The notes: generated by a model not told the origin, from the sequence alone. DNA of 21,610 nt from Acidobacteriota bacterium (GCA_003224635.1 QHZK01000236.1:1-21610); one strand, 5' to 3'. Positions 7,156 through 13,824 are shown, counted from the stretch's first letter. Numbers and translations: made by a program.

Positions 7156-7184
7156 ATTATCAAATCCAGTCGTAACAAAGTCAA
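7156..7184 (-). promoter_or_regulatory. Sigma70-like promoter of the E1 gene
   Basis: On the minus strand TTGACT (7179-7184) is separated by exactly 17 nt from GATAAT (7156-7161). Transcription would begin near 7149, giving a leader of about 140 nt to ATG 7007 or about 64 nt to GTG 7085. This is the best-matched promoter in the window. Confidence 0.6.
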
Positions 7185-7734
7185 TCACCAGAAGGTGCCA
7201 GTCCCGAGGCACCAATGGGCCAGCGGGCCACGACTTAGATTTAGGAATAGATTCAGGCATAGAAGTAATGACCTCCAGCCTTGCGCGCCCCACTCGCCGA
7301 GGCTCAACCAGATTGGCTTTGTTTTTCGTACGGCGGTCACAGGTGGGCGCTATAGCCAGGTGAGGTTAAGCGAGATTGGCTTTGTTTTTTTGCCATTTTT
7401 GAGTCATCTTGCTCATTCTAAACCAGATAGTGGCTTTGTTCCCCCTGAATTTTGCCCCTTTTCGCGCCTTTTTGTTCTACCAGCTCCCCAAAGCTAGCCT
7501 AGCGCAACTTCCGCTCCTTTCGCTCCGCTTAAGGGAAAGCTTTGAAGTCGCCGCCCGCCGACCTTCCGGCAGGCCGCAAAATTGGAAAAGCGGGATATTT
7601 GCTCCGCAGCTCCCCCAAACGCAACGCACGAACACCGCTCGCTCACCAAAGGTGACACCAAATCGACCCTATCACATCCAGAGGAGGCTGTGGGGACGGA
7701 TGGGACGCGTGGGACAAATTATTTTTTGGGGGGT
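7185..7734. other. Gene-free stretch between the E1 promoter and a small gene
   Basis: About 550 bp with no frame that looks like a protein. Apart from the three GATTGGC repeats at 7306-7440, it holds pyrimidine-rich DNA with lower GC than its surroundings (7381-7500) and a G-rich end (7681-7735). No tRNA, riboswitch or terminator could be made out. Confidence 0.6.
7306..7440 (+). repeat. Three tandemly spaced GATTGGCTTTGTTTTT repeats
   Basis: GATTGGCTTTGTTTTT occurs exactly at 7311-7326 and again at 7374-7389. A third, degenerate copy (GATAGTGGCTTTGTT) lies at 7426-7440. Spacing is about 63 and 52 nt. Copies 1 and 3 are also preceded by AACCA. The unit resembles an intergenic repeat I recall from acidobacterial genomes. 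Confidence 0.6.
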
Positions 7735-7968
7735 CTAAGCCGTTGATTTCAGTCCACTGCGAGACGCGTTGAGGCGCTTGGGAGGGTCGGGGACCTCGGC
7801 GACGCGGAGGTTCACGGGCTGCCCTCGCTCGTAGCGCAGCGCGCCTTCCAGCGATGCTTTGAGGTCGGCAAAAATCTTCACCTTACGCTTGCCCATGTCG
7901 TCTTTCCAATGACCTTTTAATTCCGCGATCACTTCCTTCCCCTTGCGTTTGTAGGACAGTTGGTTCAT
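7735..7968 (-). CDS. Small basic hypothetical protein
   Basis: This 77-aa frame begins MNQLSYKRKGKEVIAELKGH and ends in NASRSGLKSTA. It is rich in Lys and Arg, with alternating short strands and a helix (VKIFADLKASLEGALRYERG), and has no membrane segment. I do not recognise it. It diverges from the RelE/HigB-type toxin operon, with 81 bp between the starts. A TAGAAT at 7975-7980 on its strand would place a transcription start on the ATG itself, a possible leaderless message, since no Shine-Dalgarno is visible. It may be a conserved small gene or a chance frame; the clean helix/strand pattern favours a real protein. Confidence 0.5.
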   Translation of the reverse strand: MNQLSYKRKGKEVIAELKGHWKDDMGKRKVKIFADLKASLEGALRYERGQPVNLRVAEVPDPPKRLNASRSGLKSTA

Positions 7969-7980
7969 GTTCGTATTCTA

Positions 7981-8010
7981 TTGTAAATTCGAGGAGGCAG
8001 GTGCTATTTT
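7981..8010 (+). promoter_or_regulatory. Promoter of the toxin-antitoxin operon
   Basis: TTGTAA (7981-7986), an 18-nt spacer and TATTTT (8005-8010) with TGC in front of the -10 form a plausible extended -10 promoter. The expected start is near 8017, inside the palindrome at 8011-8034. Confidence 0.45.
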
Positions 8011-8034
8011 ATCACTGTGATTTAAAGGTCACAG
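8011..8034. promoter_or_regulatory. Candidate TA operator: overlapping palindromes
   Basis: ATCACTGTGAT (8011-8021) is an 11-bp palindrome. Overlapping it, CTGTGA (8015-8020) and TCACAG (8029-8034) form perfect 6-bp inverted arms 8 nt apart. The block sits over the predicted transcription start, where an HTH antitoxin would be expected to bind for autorepression. Confidence 0.5.
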
Positions 8035-8049
8035 AGCGCCGATAAATGC

Positions 8050-8373
8050 GTGGAGGCAAGGCCAAGGGAGATTCGAGTCTACCAGACGGAGGAGGGCAGG
8101 GAACCGTTTTGGGAGTGGCTGGATGGAATTGCGGACCAGGAAGCGCGCGGAATCGTACTCAACAGGATAGATCGTGTAGAGCGTGGGAATCTCGGCGATT
8201 GCCAGGCAGTTGGGGAAGGAGTTTTTGAGTTGAGGATCGATTTTGGGCCTGGATATCGGGTTTATTTCGGGCAGGACGGCGACCTCGTAGTACTCCTGGG
8301 CGGCGGCACGAAGAGAACACAATCTAAGGACATTCCAAGGGCTCAGGCTCATTGGAGAAATTATCATGCCTAA
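8050..8373 (+). CDS. RelE/HigB-type toxin (Gp49-like addiction module killer)
   Basis: The 107-aa product starts at GTG 8050. It shows the pattern of the 'addiction module killer' group: REPFWEWLDGIADQEARGIVLNRIDRVERGNLGDCQ, then VGEGVFELRIDFGPGYRVYFGQ, then DLVVLLGGGTKRTQSKDIPRA. G-E-x-V-x-E-L-R-I-D-x-G-P-G-Y-R is the family hallmark and contains the conserved basic and aromatic residues of the RelE fold. Such proteins cleave mRNA on the ribosome. The gene overlaps the HTH antitoxin by 8 nt (ATGCCTAA), in the toxin-first order usual for HigBA-like pairs. No good Shine-Dalgarno precedes the GTG, which fits low toxin translation. It is intact over the whole family length. Confidence 0.92.
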   Translation: MEARPREIRVYQTEEGREPFWEWLDGIADQEARGIVLNRIDRVERGNLGDCQAVGEGVFELRIDFGPGYRVYFGQDGDLVVLLGGGTKRTQSKDIPRAQAHWRNYHA

Positions 8374-8755
8374 GCGAACCAGCAATTATCATTCCGGGTT
8401 GATTGACAGACTCCGGAATCCCCAGGCCGCTGCGAGTTACTTGAGAGCGGCGATGGAAGATTCGCGCGAGATGTTCCTTGTGGCCCTGCGCAACGTCGCG
8501 GAAGCCCGCCAAATGTCCAAGGTCGCAGAGACCGCGAAAGTAAGCAGAGAGAGCCTTTACAGAATGCTCTCCAAGAGAGGGAACCCAACCTATAATAGCC
8601 TGGATTCGGTTCTGAGAACGGTGGGACTCAAATTATCGGTTGAACCCGTAGCGTCTGGCCGTCGGGTGGGGCGCGTATCGCGCAATGACCGCCTTTTGCG
8701 ATCTGCCGACGGGTCTAAATCGCGAAGACCTTTGCGGCGGCGCCGCATCAGGTGA
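8366..8755 (+). CDS. HTH antitoxin of the addiction module, with basic C-terminal extension
   Basis: This 129-aa protein starts at ATG 8366, with GGAG 8 nt upstream. Residues about 17-96 match the 'addiction module antidote' group: LRNPQAAASYLRAAMEDS, then MFLVALRNVAEARQMSKVAE, then the helix-turn-helix TAKVSRESLYRMLSKRGNP and TLDSVLR-like LDSVLRTVGLKLSVEP. Family members normally end at this LSVEP segment; here about 33 Arg/Ser-rich residues follow (97-129, ending RRPLRRRRIR). It neutralises the toxin at 8050 and probably represses the operon at the palindrome 8011-8034. The next gene starts 7 bp after its stop, with the stop codon region AGGTGA (8750-8755) serving as Shine-Dalgarno. Confidence 0.9.
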   Translation: MPKRTSNYHSGLIDRLRNPQAAASYLRAAMEDSREMFLVALRNVAEARQMSKVAETAKVSRESLYRMLSKRGNPTYNSLDSVLRTVGLKLSVEPVASGRRVGRVSRNDRLLRSADGSKSRRPLRRRRIR

Positions 8756-8762
8756 ATAATCC

Positions 8763-9692
8763 ATGCGTCAAATCGTCCTCGAACAGCCCGGACGATTCGC
8801 CAGCGTCGACGCGGCTCCTCCCGAGCCGCGCGCGGACGAAGCGCTGGTGCGAGTCCATCGCGTCGGGGTCTGCGGCACGGACCTGCACGCCTTTGCCGGA
8901 CGGCAGCCGTATTTCACTTATCCGCGCGTGCTCGGGCACGAGCTGGGCGTCGAGGTGGTCGAGGTTCCCGCGAATGGTCGAGGCATCCGTGCGGGCGACC
9001 GCTGCGCGGTCGAGCCTTATCTCAGTTGCGGAGAGTGCCACGCCTGCCGCGCCGGCAAGTACAACTGTTGCGAGCGCCTCGAAGTCCTGGGCGTCCACAC
9101 TGACGGCGGGATGCGGGAACTCATCGCTGTGCCGGTCGAGCGCCTGCACAAGTCGGAGCGGCTCTCGCTCGATCAGCTCGCGCTGGTTGAGACGCTGGGG
9201 ATCGGCGCGCACGCGGTGGCGCGCTCGGGACTGCGGGCGGGCGAGGACGCGCTGGTGGTCGGGGCACGCGTCCGCGTGCTCGAGGTGAGCCCGGAGCGGC
9301 GCAAGTTCGTAGCGCGGTTGGGCGTCGAGACTTTGGAGGCGCCCGACGACCGCCTGGCCGACGTGGTCTTTGACGCGACGGGCAGCGCGGCGGCGATGGG
9401 GCAGAGCCTCGCCCGCGTGGCGCACGGCGGCCGCCTGGTGTTTGTAGGCCTGGTCCAGAGTCCCGTCTCGATTGACGATCCGCTCTTCCACCGCCGGGAG
9501 ATAACGCTCTTCGCCACGCGAAACAGCGCCGGCGATTTCCCCCGCATCATCCAGATGATCGAGCAGGGCCTGATCGACACCGTGCCCTGGATCACTCACC
9601 GCTGCGCGCTTGCGGAAGTCCCCGCCCTGTTCCCGGAGCTGCCGCGCGACAAGCATTGCGTCAAGGCCATGATCGAGGTGGCCAGCCAGTGA
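8763..9692 (+). CDS. Zinc-dependent alcohol dehydrogenase (MDR), missing the Rossmann glycine-rich segment
   Basis: The 309-aa product matches medium-chain zinc dehydrogenases of the threonine/sorbitol/galactonate dehydrogenase type. Catalytic-zinc ligands are C37 (GVCGTD), H59-E60 (LGHEL) and E143 (LVETLGIGAH). Structural-zinc cysteines are C89, C92, C95 and C103. The family is usually about 335-345 aa. After EDALVVGA (161-168) the sequence jumps straight to RVRVLEVSPERRKF, which normally follows the GxGxxG helix, so about 20 residues that bind the NAD(P) pyrophosphate are absent (junction near 9261-9266). The frame stays open to the end and the rest looks functional. As written it should bind cofactor poorly or not at all. 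The deletion could be real or an assembly error. It lies 7 bp after the antitoxin gene. Confidence 0.88.
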   Translation: MRQIVLEQPGRFASVDAAPPEPRADEALVRVHRVGVCGTDLHAFAGRQPYFTYPRVLGHELGVEVVEVPANGRGIRAGDRCAVEPYLSCGECHACRAGKYNCCERLEVLGVHTDGGMRELIAVPVERLHKSERLSLDQLALVETLGIGAHAVARSGLRAGEDALVVGARVRVLEVSPERRKFVARLGVETLEAPDDRLADVVFDATGSAAAMGQSLARVAHGGRLVFVGLVQSPVSIDDPLFHRREITLFATRNSAGDFPRIIQMIEQGLIDTVPWITHRCALAEVPALFPELPRDKHCVKAMIEVASQ

Positions 9693-9700
9693 GGCGAACG

Positions 9701-9729
9701 TGGACGGACTTGACCGCGTGTGGTAGGAT
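9701..9729 (+). promoter_or_regulatory. Candidate promoter for the YprB-like nuclease gene
   Basis: TGGACG (9701-9706), 17 nt, then TAGGAT (9724-9729) preceded by TGG. The -35 match is weak and the extended -10 carries the call. The start near 9736 would give a leader of about 24 nt. Confidence 0.3.
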
Positions 9730-9759
9730 CAGCGAATAAAAGGCGAAGCATTTTTTATT

Positions 9760-11151
9760 ATGAACTTAGAAGAAAAGCTTCGACAACTGAAGCAGGCGGC
9801 CCAGAAGAGCACGCGCGACCGCGAGCTCGAGCGCCAGCTCGAGTACCTGCGGCGGCGGGAGCATGTCCCGAAGACGCTGCCCTCGCAGCGCGTGCCGCGC
9901 GGGATCGACGCCTACGTTGAGGGCCAGGTCTCGACGAACGACTGGGGCGGTTACTTCTCTACGCGGCAGGCGCTCCCGTTCGGGCGGCCTTACGGCAAGC
10001 TCCGGATCGGCGAGCTTTCGACCGCAGACTTCAAGCCGCTGGAGCTGTTTCTGGAAAACGCCGCAATGCCCGCGACTTCGGGGCTCGTCTATCTCGATAC
10101 GGAGACGACGGGCCTCGTTGGGGAGAGAGGCGCCTGCGCCTTCCTGGTCGGGATCGGCTCCGCCGAAGGCTCGCAGTTTGTGCTCCGGCAATTTTTCCTC
10201 CGCGACTACGCTGAGGAGAAGGCGATGCTCGCCGCGCTCGCCGAAACGCTCGCGCCCTATAAGGCGATTGTCACCTTTAACGGCAAGGCGTTTGACCTGC
10301 CGCTGCTCGAGAGTCGCTACGCGCTCAAGCGCATGAAGCCGCCGTTTGCGCGCCTCGTGCATCTGGACCTGCTGCACCCCGCGCGCCGCCTGTGGAAACT
10401 GCGGCTGGAGAGTTGCCAGCTTACGCACCTCGAAAGAGAGGTGCTGGACGTGAGGCGACAGGGAGACGTTTGCGGGTCCGAGATTCCCGGCATCTACTTC
10501 GACTACTTGCGGACGGGCAACGCGCACGGCCTGCAGCCGGTCTTCTACCACAATTCGCTCGACGTGATCACGACGGCTGCGCTCGGCGCGGAGCTGGCGC
10601 GCGTGGTCTCAAACGGCTGGTCGGCCGGATGGTCGAACGGCTGGGGCGCGACAGAGGGTGATAACGGCGGAGCGAGCGTGCTCGAATCGAGCCTTGACCT
10701 CTTCAGCCTCAGCCGCATCTTCGACCGCGCCGGCGTCCGGGACCAGGCGGTCGCGACCTGCCAGCGGGCGCTGGCCGTGGGCCTTCCCGAATCCATCCAG
10801 ACTCGCGCCCTGCGGCACCTCGCCTGCCAGCACAAGCGGCGCCGCGAATACGAGGCAGCGGCTGAGATTTGGACCGAACTCGCCCGCCGCGAGTCCGACG
10901 TGGCGATTGGGGCGCTCGAAGAACTCGCGATCTATTACGAACGCCGGCGCCGCGACACGAAGACGGCCCTCAAGTTTGTGAAGGCGGCCCTCGAAAAAGT
11001 CAGGGCCAATTCCGGCTCCGATTCCCGCCTCAGGAGTTTGACCCACCGGCTGGAGCGTCTGCGGAGAAAGGCCGCTGCACGGCAGCGGCGGTCGAAGCCT
11101 GCCCTGGAAGGGACCACCGACCGGGCGGGCGTAGGAGAACGGCGAACATAG
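9760..11151 (+). CDS. YprB-like RNase H-fold (DEDD) nuclease with TPR-like C-terminus
   Basis: The 463-aa protein starts at ATG 9760. A charged, probably coiled N-terminus (1-35) is followed by an RNase H-like 3'-5' exonuclease fold. D113 and E115 lie in YLDTETTG, D179 in FNGKAFDLPLL and D268 in YHNSLDVITTAAL, giving the DEDD metal-binding set. HLDLLHPARRLWK (201-213), CQLTHLEREVL and SEIPGIYFDYLRTG (240-253) are characteristic of the YprB/RNase_H_2 group. A Trp-rich linker (NGWSAGWSNGWGA, 285-297) joins a TPR-like region (about 315-415). In Bacillus, yprB sits beside the helicase gene yprA; no helicase is next to it here. It probably processes DNA or RNA ends, but the substrate is unknown. 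Confidence 0.92.
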   Translation: MNLEEKLRQLKQAAQKSTRDRELERQLEYLRRREHVPKTLPSQRVPRGIDAYVEGQVSTNDWGGYFSTRQALPFGRPYGKLRIGELSTADFKPLELFLENAAMPATSGLVYLDTETTGLVGERGACAFLVGIGSAEGSQFVLRQFFLRDYAEEKAMLAALAETLAPYKAIVTFNGKAFDLPLLESRYALKRMKPPFARLVHLDLLHPARRLWKLRLESCQLTHLEREVLDVRRQGDVCGSEIPGIYFDYLRTGNAHGLQPVFYHNSLDVITTAALGAELARVVSNGWSAGWSNGWGATEGDNGGASVLESSLDLFSLSRIFDRAGVRDQAVATCQRALAVGLPESIQTRALRHLACQHKRRREYEAAAEIWTELARRESDVAIGALEELAIYYERRRRDTKTALKFVKAALEKVRANSGSDSRLRSLTHRLERLRRKAAARQRRSKPALEGTTDRAGVGERRT

Positions 11152-11158
11152 TTCGCCG
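11140..11158. terminator. Hairpin overlapping the nuclease stop codon, between convergent genes
   Basis: CGGCGAAC (11140-11147), loop ATA, GTTCGCCG (11151-11158): a perfect 8-bp stem that includes the last base of the TAG stop. The downstream neighbour is convergent (ends at 11175), so it may act in both directions. There is no T-tract. The GGCGAACATAGTTCGCC unit may also be a dispersed palindromic repeat. Confidence 0.4.
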
Positions 11159-11174
11159 CTACCGCGGAGCATCT

Positions 11175-11537
11175 CTACGGTTTCTGCTTGAAGACTTCGT
11201 CGGCGATGACGAGCGCGTCCCAGCAGGCGGGAAACCCGGCGTAGGGGGCCATTTGCAGAAGGGTTTCGAGGATCTCGCTCTTTGAGGCGCCGTTGTTCAG
11301 GGCCATCTCGACGTTCAGACGCAGCCCGTTCGGGCGGCCCAGCGCCGCGAGCGCCGCGACCGTAATCAGGCTGCGGGTCTTCAGGTCCAGGTTGGGCCGC
11401 GACCAGATTTCGCCGGCGAGGAAATTCGTAACCAGATGAGCGAAGTCGGGCGAAAGCCTGGACCACGCCGCGCGCACCTCGGAAGCGCGCTCCTCGCCGA
11501 GCAGCTTCCGCAGCATCGCGGTCCCCTGATCGGTCAT
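11175..11537 (-). CDS. Carboxymuconolactone decarboxylase family protein (PcaC-like)
   Basis: The 120-aa protein is of normal family length. The core LDLKTRSLITVAALAALGRPNGLRLNVEMALNNG (residues 51-84) and SEILETLLQMAPYAGFPACWDAL match PcaC-type carboxymuconolactone decarboxylases. The CxxC pair of AhpD peroxidases is absent, so a peroxidase role is unlikely. PcaC proper opens a lactone in protocatechuate breakdown, but many family members act elsewhere and no other aromatic-degradation genes are here, so the substrate is left open. A good GAGGGAGCGGAA lies directly before ATG 11537. It follows the exported hypothetical gene by 29 bp and is probably co-transcribed. Confidence 0.92.
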   Translation of the reverse strand: MTDQGTAMLRKLLGEERASEVRAAWSRLSPDFAHLVTNFLAGEIWSRPNLDLKTRSLITVAALAALGRPNGLRLNVEMALNNGASKSEILETLLQMAPYAGFPACWDALVIADEVFKQKP

Positions 11538-11566
11538 TTCCGCTCCCTCAGCGCGCTTGCCAGCAC

Positions 11567-12070
11567 CTACTCGCCTTCAGCGCCCTCACTCTTGCCCATG
11601 GACTTGAAGACCACGCGCCGCCGCTCGACGGCTTCCTGTCCGCCGCCCCTGACCGTTACGATCTCCAGGTCGCCGACCAGACGCAGATAGTCAGGGTCGG
11701 CCTGCTCGTGCCCGCTGCCGCGCTCCGCCGCGCCGGTGAACCGATAGTACTTCTGGTGAATCTTGCCGGTCTTGAATTCCACGTGATCCTTCTTGCGCCA
11801 GCCGAGCGCGATGGGATAGCTCAGGACCACGTCCGATTCCTCTTCACCCTGGTAGACGTCGATGTAACCCTTGAGTTTCCCCTCCTCCTCCAGGATGGCG
11901 AGCTTGTCATCCGCAGACAGGAAGTGATATTTGCCGGTGATGTCCTCGATGTCGTCGCTTGCCGGCCGGGCTTTAAGCGCGTGGAGGGGGCAAGCCGCGA
12001 GAAGGACCATGAGGATCCGCAGCACCCTGTCCAAAATCCGTGTTCCCTTGTCCAGGGACCTTCGCTTCAT
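11567..12070 (-). CDS. Exported hypothetical protein
   Basis: This 167-aa protein has a basic N-terminus (MKRRSLDKGTR) and a hydrophobic stretch (ILMVLLAACPLHALKA, near 19-34), consistent with a Sec signal peptide cleaved near ALKA. A cysteine in the hydrophobic part does not fit a good lipobox. The mature part is charged with beta-strand pattern: DITGKYHFLSADDKLAILEE, GYIDVYQGEEESDVVLSYPI, then FKTGKIHQKYYRFTGAAERG, ending acidic. I recognise it only as resembling hypothetical proteins of acidobacteria. The GKIHQKYYRF segment suggests a small beta-barrel or lipocalin-like fold (inference). It sits between the decarboxylase-like gene and a 159-bp intergenic region containing an inverted repeat. 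Confidence 0.8.
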   Translation of the reverse strand: MKRRSLDKGTRILDRVLRILMVLLAACPLHALKARPASDDIEDITGKYHFLSADDKLAILEEEGKLKGYIDVYQGEEESDVVLSYPIALGWRKKDHVEFKTGKIHQKYYRFTGAAERGSGHEQADPDYLRLVGDLEIVTVRGGGQEAVERRRVVFKSMGKSEGAEGE

Positions 12071-12140
12071 TCCGTGCCCGACGTAGCGCCGACCTTTAAT
12101 TTAACAGATTGCCGAAAAAGGCCTTCGGGCCCGTCGTTTC

Positions 12141-12210
12141 TGAGCGCAACGAAGAATCTAAGTTCTAATTTCGGAACACTGCGGGATGCTTCGCTTCGCT
12201 CAGCATGACA
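12141..12210. repeat. TGAGCGAAGCGAAG-type intergenic inverted repeat
   Basis: TGAGCGCAACGAAGAATC (12141-12158) and the inverse of GAGCGAAGCGAAGCATC (12185-12201) form imperfect inverted arms around an AT-rich centre, followed by CAGCATGACA. This is the classic 'TGTCATnCTGAGCGAAGCGAAGnATC' clutter of acidobacterial genomes (recollection). It lies between two minus-strand genes and could fold as a transcript hairpin. Confidence 0.7.
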
Positions 12211-12229
12211 GGTCCGGGATAAAACGCGC

Positions 12230-13810
12230 CTACTTCCCCTTCAGGCCAAAGCAATAGACTCGGGAGTCGTGGTCGACGGCGTAGATGCGGCCGCCCGAAA
12301 CCGCCAGGCCGCTGAAGTGGACCCAGGTCGCCATGGCGTCACCGCTTTGATACAACGCCTTGCCCGTCTTGGCGTCCAGGGCATAGAGGACGGCATTCTT
12401 GGTATTCTGGCCCCTTTCCGCGTCTGTCAGCAGCTTCAGCCCGGTGGAAAGAACCTGGGCCCCGACGGTCTGCTGTGTATTCTCTCCGGTCGACACGGCA
12501 AACACCACTCCGCCCGCGATGGCGACAGGTTCGGGAACATCGAAGTCCCCCGAAATCCAGGCAGGCTCCAGCGTGGGTTGTTTTGTGGCGCTGTCGATGA
12601 CCACCTTAAACGCCATAACGCATCCGTGTGGACGCGGGCCGTTGGTGACGGGGAACGCTGGCGCCTTCGTCGAAACGGGCCCCCAGACGGGGACGTAGAC
12701 CCAGGTCTCGTCATCTTCATCCCGCCAGGAAGAAACGCCCCCCCAAATGCCTTTCCCCGCGAAGAATCGGTCGTCGTTGCTGAGCTGCCGGATGTAGTAA
12801 GGCGTCTGATGGTCCTTGTTTCCCAACAAGTCAGCGTCCAACAAATAGAGGACGCCTTGCTTGCCGCCGAACGCCACCAGGTTGTAGTCCTTGTGAGCAA
12901 ACCACACCGGACCGGCGGAGCCCATGTCGAGATCGAACTTGGTGACGGCCCTGTAGTCCGTCGGCACGTAGTAGTCCACCAGTTCGAGCTGGCCGAGTGT
13001 GGCTGCGATCACGCTGCTGGCGTACTCGCCGGTTGCAGGATTAAATTCTCCGTCGCCCGTCGCCGCGTAGATCCGCCCGTTCTTTCCGATTACCGGACCG
13101 CCCCGTCCCCAGATTCCTGCTCCGCCGCGCTTCGAAACGATCAGGTCGCGGATCACGGGACGCCGGTTGTTCCGCACATCCATCGAGTAAATCCCCGAAC
13201 GAGCGCCCGCGCAGTCCTGCGAGATCGAGGTGTAGACAACCCCGTCAAAAAGGTTCAGGCTCCAGTTCTTGGAAAAAGCGCCGACGAACTGAACGGGCTC
13301 GAACTTCACTTCGCCCGTGCCGAGGTCGAGCCCCCACAGCCTGCCGTCGGCCGAAACCGCGTAAATCGCGTTTCTATCCCGGTCGATCGTGGGCGTGGCG
13401 TTGAGGTTGTTCGGGCAGAGCCACATCCCGGCGTCTTTGGGCAGCACGTGGTTTTCAAAGTCCCGGCTCCAGACCACGCTGCCGTCGCTCGCGTCCAGGG
13501 CGTAAAAGTGATTGTCGCTCCCCGCCACGTAGACCAGGGTCTTCACGCCCTTGAGCGTAGCGACGCCCGCGGCCACCACGGGGGCAGTCAGCGCGGTGAG
13601 GGACTTGGGCTCGTTCTTCACCTGCGTCTTCCACTTCAGCTCCAGCCCCGAGACGTTCTGGACGCTGAACGCGTCTTCCTCAAAGGCGTATCCGGTCCGT
13701 TGCGGGTCGTGGCCGAAGGTCGGCCAGTCGGCGGCGTGAAGCGGAGCCAACAGTAGGAACAAGCAGCACGAGATCGCTTTCAACGAGCAGTTCGTGACGC
13801 GCCTTTTCAA
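12230..13810 (-). CDS. Exported PQQ-type beta-propeller (quinoprotein-like) protein
   Basis: The 526-aa protein starts at TTG 13810, not at the upstream in-frame ATG 13846. AAAGGGGG (13817-13824) stands 6 nt before the TTG, and this start gives a compact Sec signal peptide (KRRVTNCSLKAISCCLFLLLAP ending in LHAA). The mature protein opens DWPTFGHDPQRTGYA, the usual entry of PQQ_2/beta-propeller proteins. It contains propeller blade motifs such as FYALDASDGSVVWSRD, LWGLDLGTGEVKF, LYALDAKTGKALYQSG and IYAVDHDSRVYCFG. It is periplasmic. Some relatives are PQQ or haem-dependent alcohol or sugar dehydrogenases, others only structural propellers. No haem-binding CxxCH is seen and catalytic residues cannot be judged by eye. 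It is probably in one transcript with the GH36-like gene. Confidence 0.9.
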   Translation of the reverse strand: MKRRVTNCSLKAISCCLFLLLAPLHAADWPTFGHDPQRTGYAFEEDAFSVQNVSGLELKWKTQVKNEPKSLTALTAPVVAAGVATLKGVKTLVYVAGSDNHFYALDASDGSVVWSRDFENHVLPKDAGMWLCPNNLNATPTIDRDRNAIYAVSADGRLWGLDLGTGEVKFEPVQFVGAFSKNWSLNLFDGVVYTSISQDCAGARSGIYSMDVRNNRRPVIRDLIVSKRGGAGIWGRGGPVIGKNGRIYAATGDGEFNPATGEYASSVIAATLGQLELVDYYVPTDYRAVTKFDLDMGSAGPVWFAHKDYNLVAFGGKQGVLYLLDADLLGNKDHQTPYYIRQLSNDDRFFAGKGIWGGVSSWRDEDDETWVYVPVWGPVSTKAPAFPVTNGPRPHGCVMAFKVVIDSATKQPTLEPAWISGDFDVPEPVAIAGGVVFAVSTGENTQQTVGAQVLSTGLKLLTDAERGQNTKNAVLYALDAKTGKALYQSGDAMATWVHFSGLAVSGGRIYAVDHDSRVYCFGLKGK

Positions 13811-13816
13811 ATCAGT

Positions 13817-13824
13817 CCCCCTTT
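13817..13824 (-). promoter_or_regulatory. Strong Shine-Dalgarno fixing a TTG start
   Basis: AAAGGGGG on the minus strand, 6 nt before TTG 13808-13810, with no comparable site before ATG 13846. Confidence 0.75.

Noticed and set aside
7306..7440. Spaced repeats as a minimal CRISPR
   Set aside because: Only three copies of 16 nt, unequal spacing, third copy degenerate and not palindromic, no cas gene near.
8046..8228. Alternative frame starting at ATG 8046 over the toxin gene
   Set aside because: The encoded Gly-rich sequence has no family features, whereas the frame from GTG 8050 gives a complete RelE/HigB-type toxin.
9710..9729. TTGACC and TAGGAT as a promoter pair
   Set aside because: Only 8 nt lie between them, too short for sigma70. 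The extended -10 with a weaker -35 at 9701 is kept as a low-confidence alternative.
12269..13756. Open frame of 495 codons on the + strand opposite the beta-propeller gene
   Set aside because: It has no domain pattern and is rich in Arg, Val, His and Pro, as expected from the complement of a GC-rich gene. The minus-strand protein has a signal peptide, a strong ribosome binding site and clear blade motifs.
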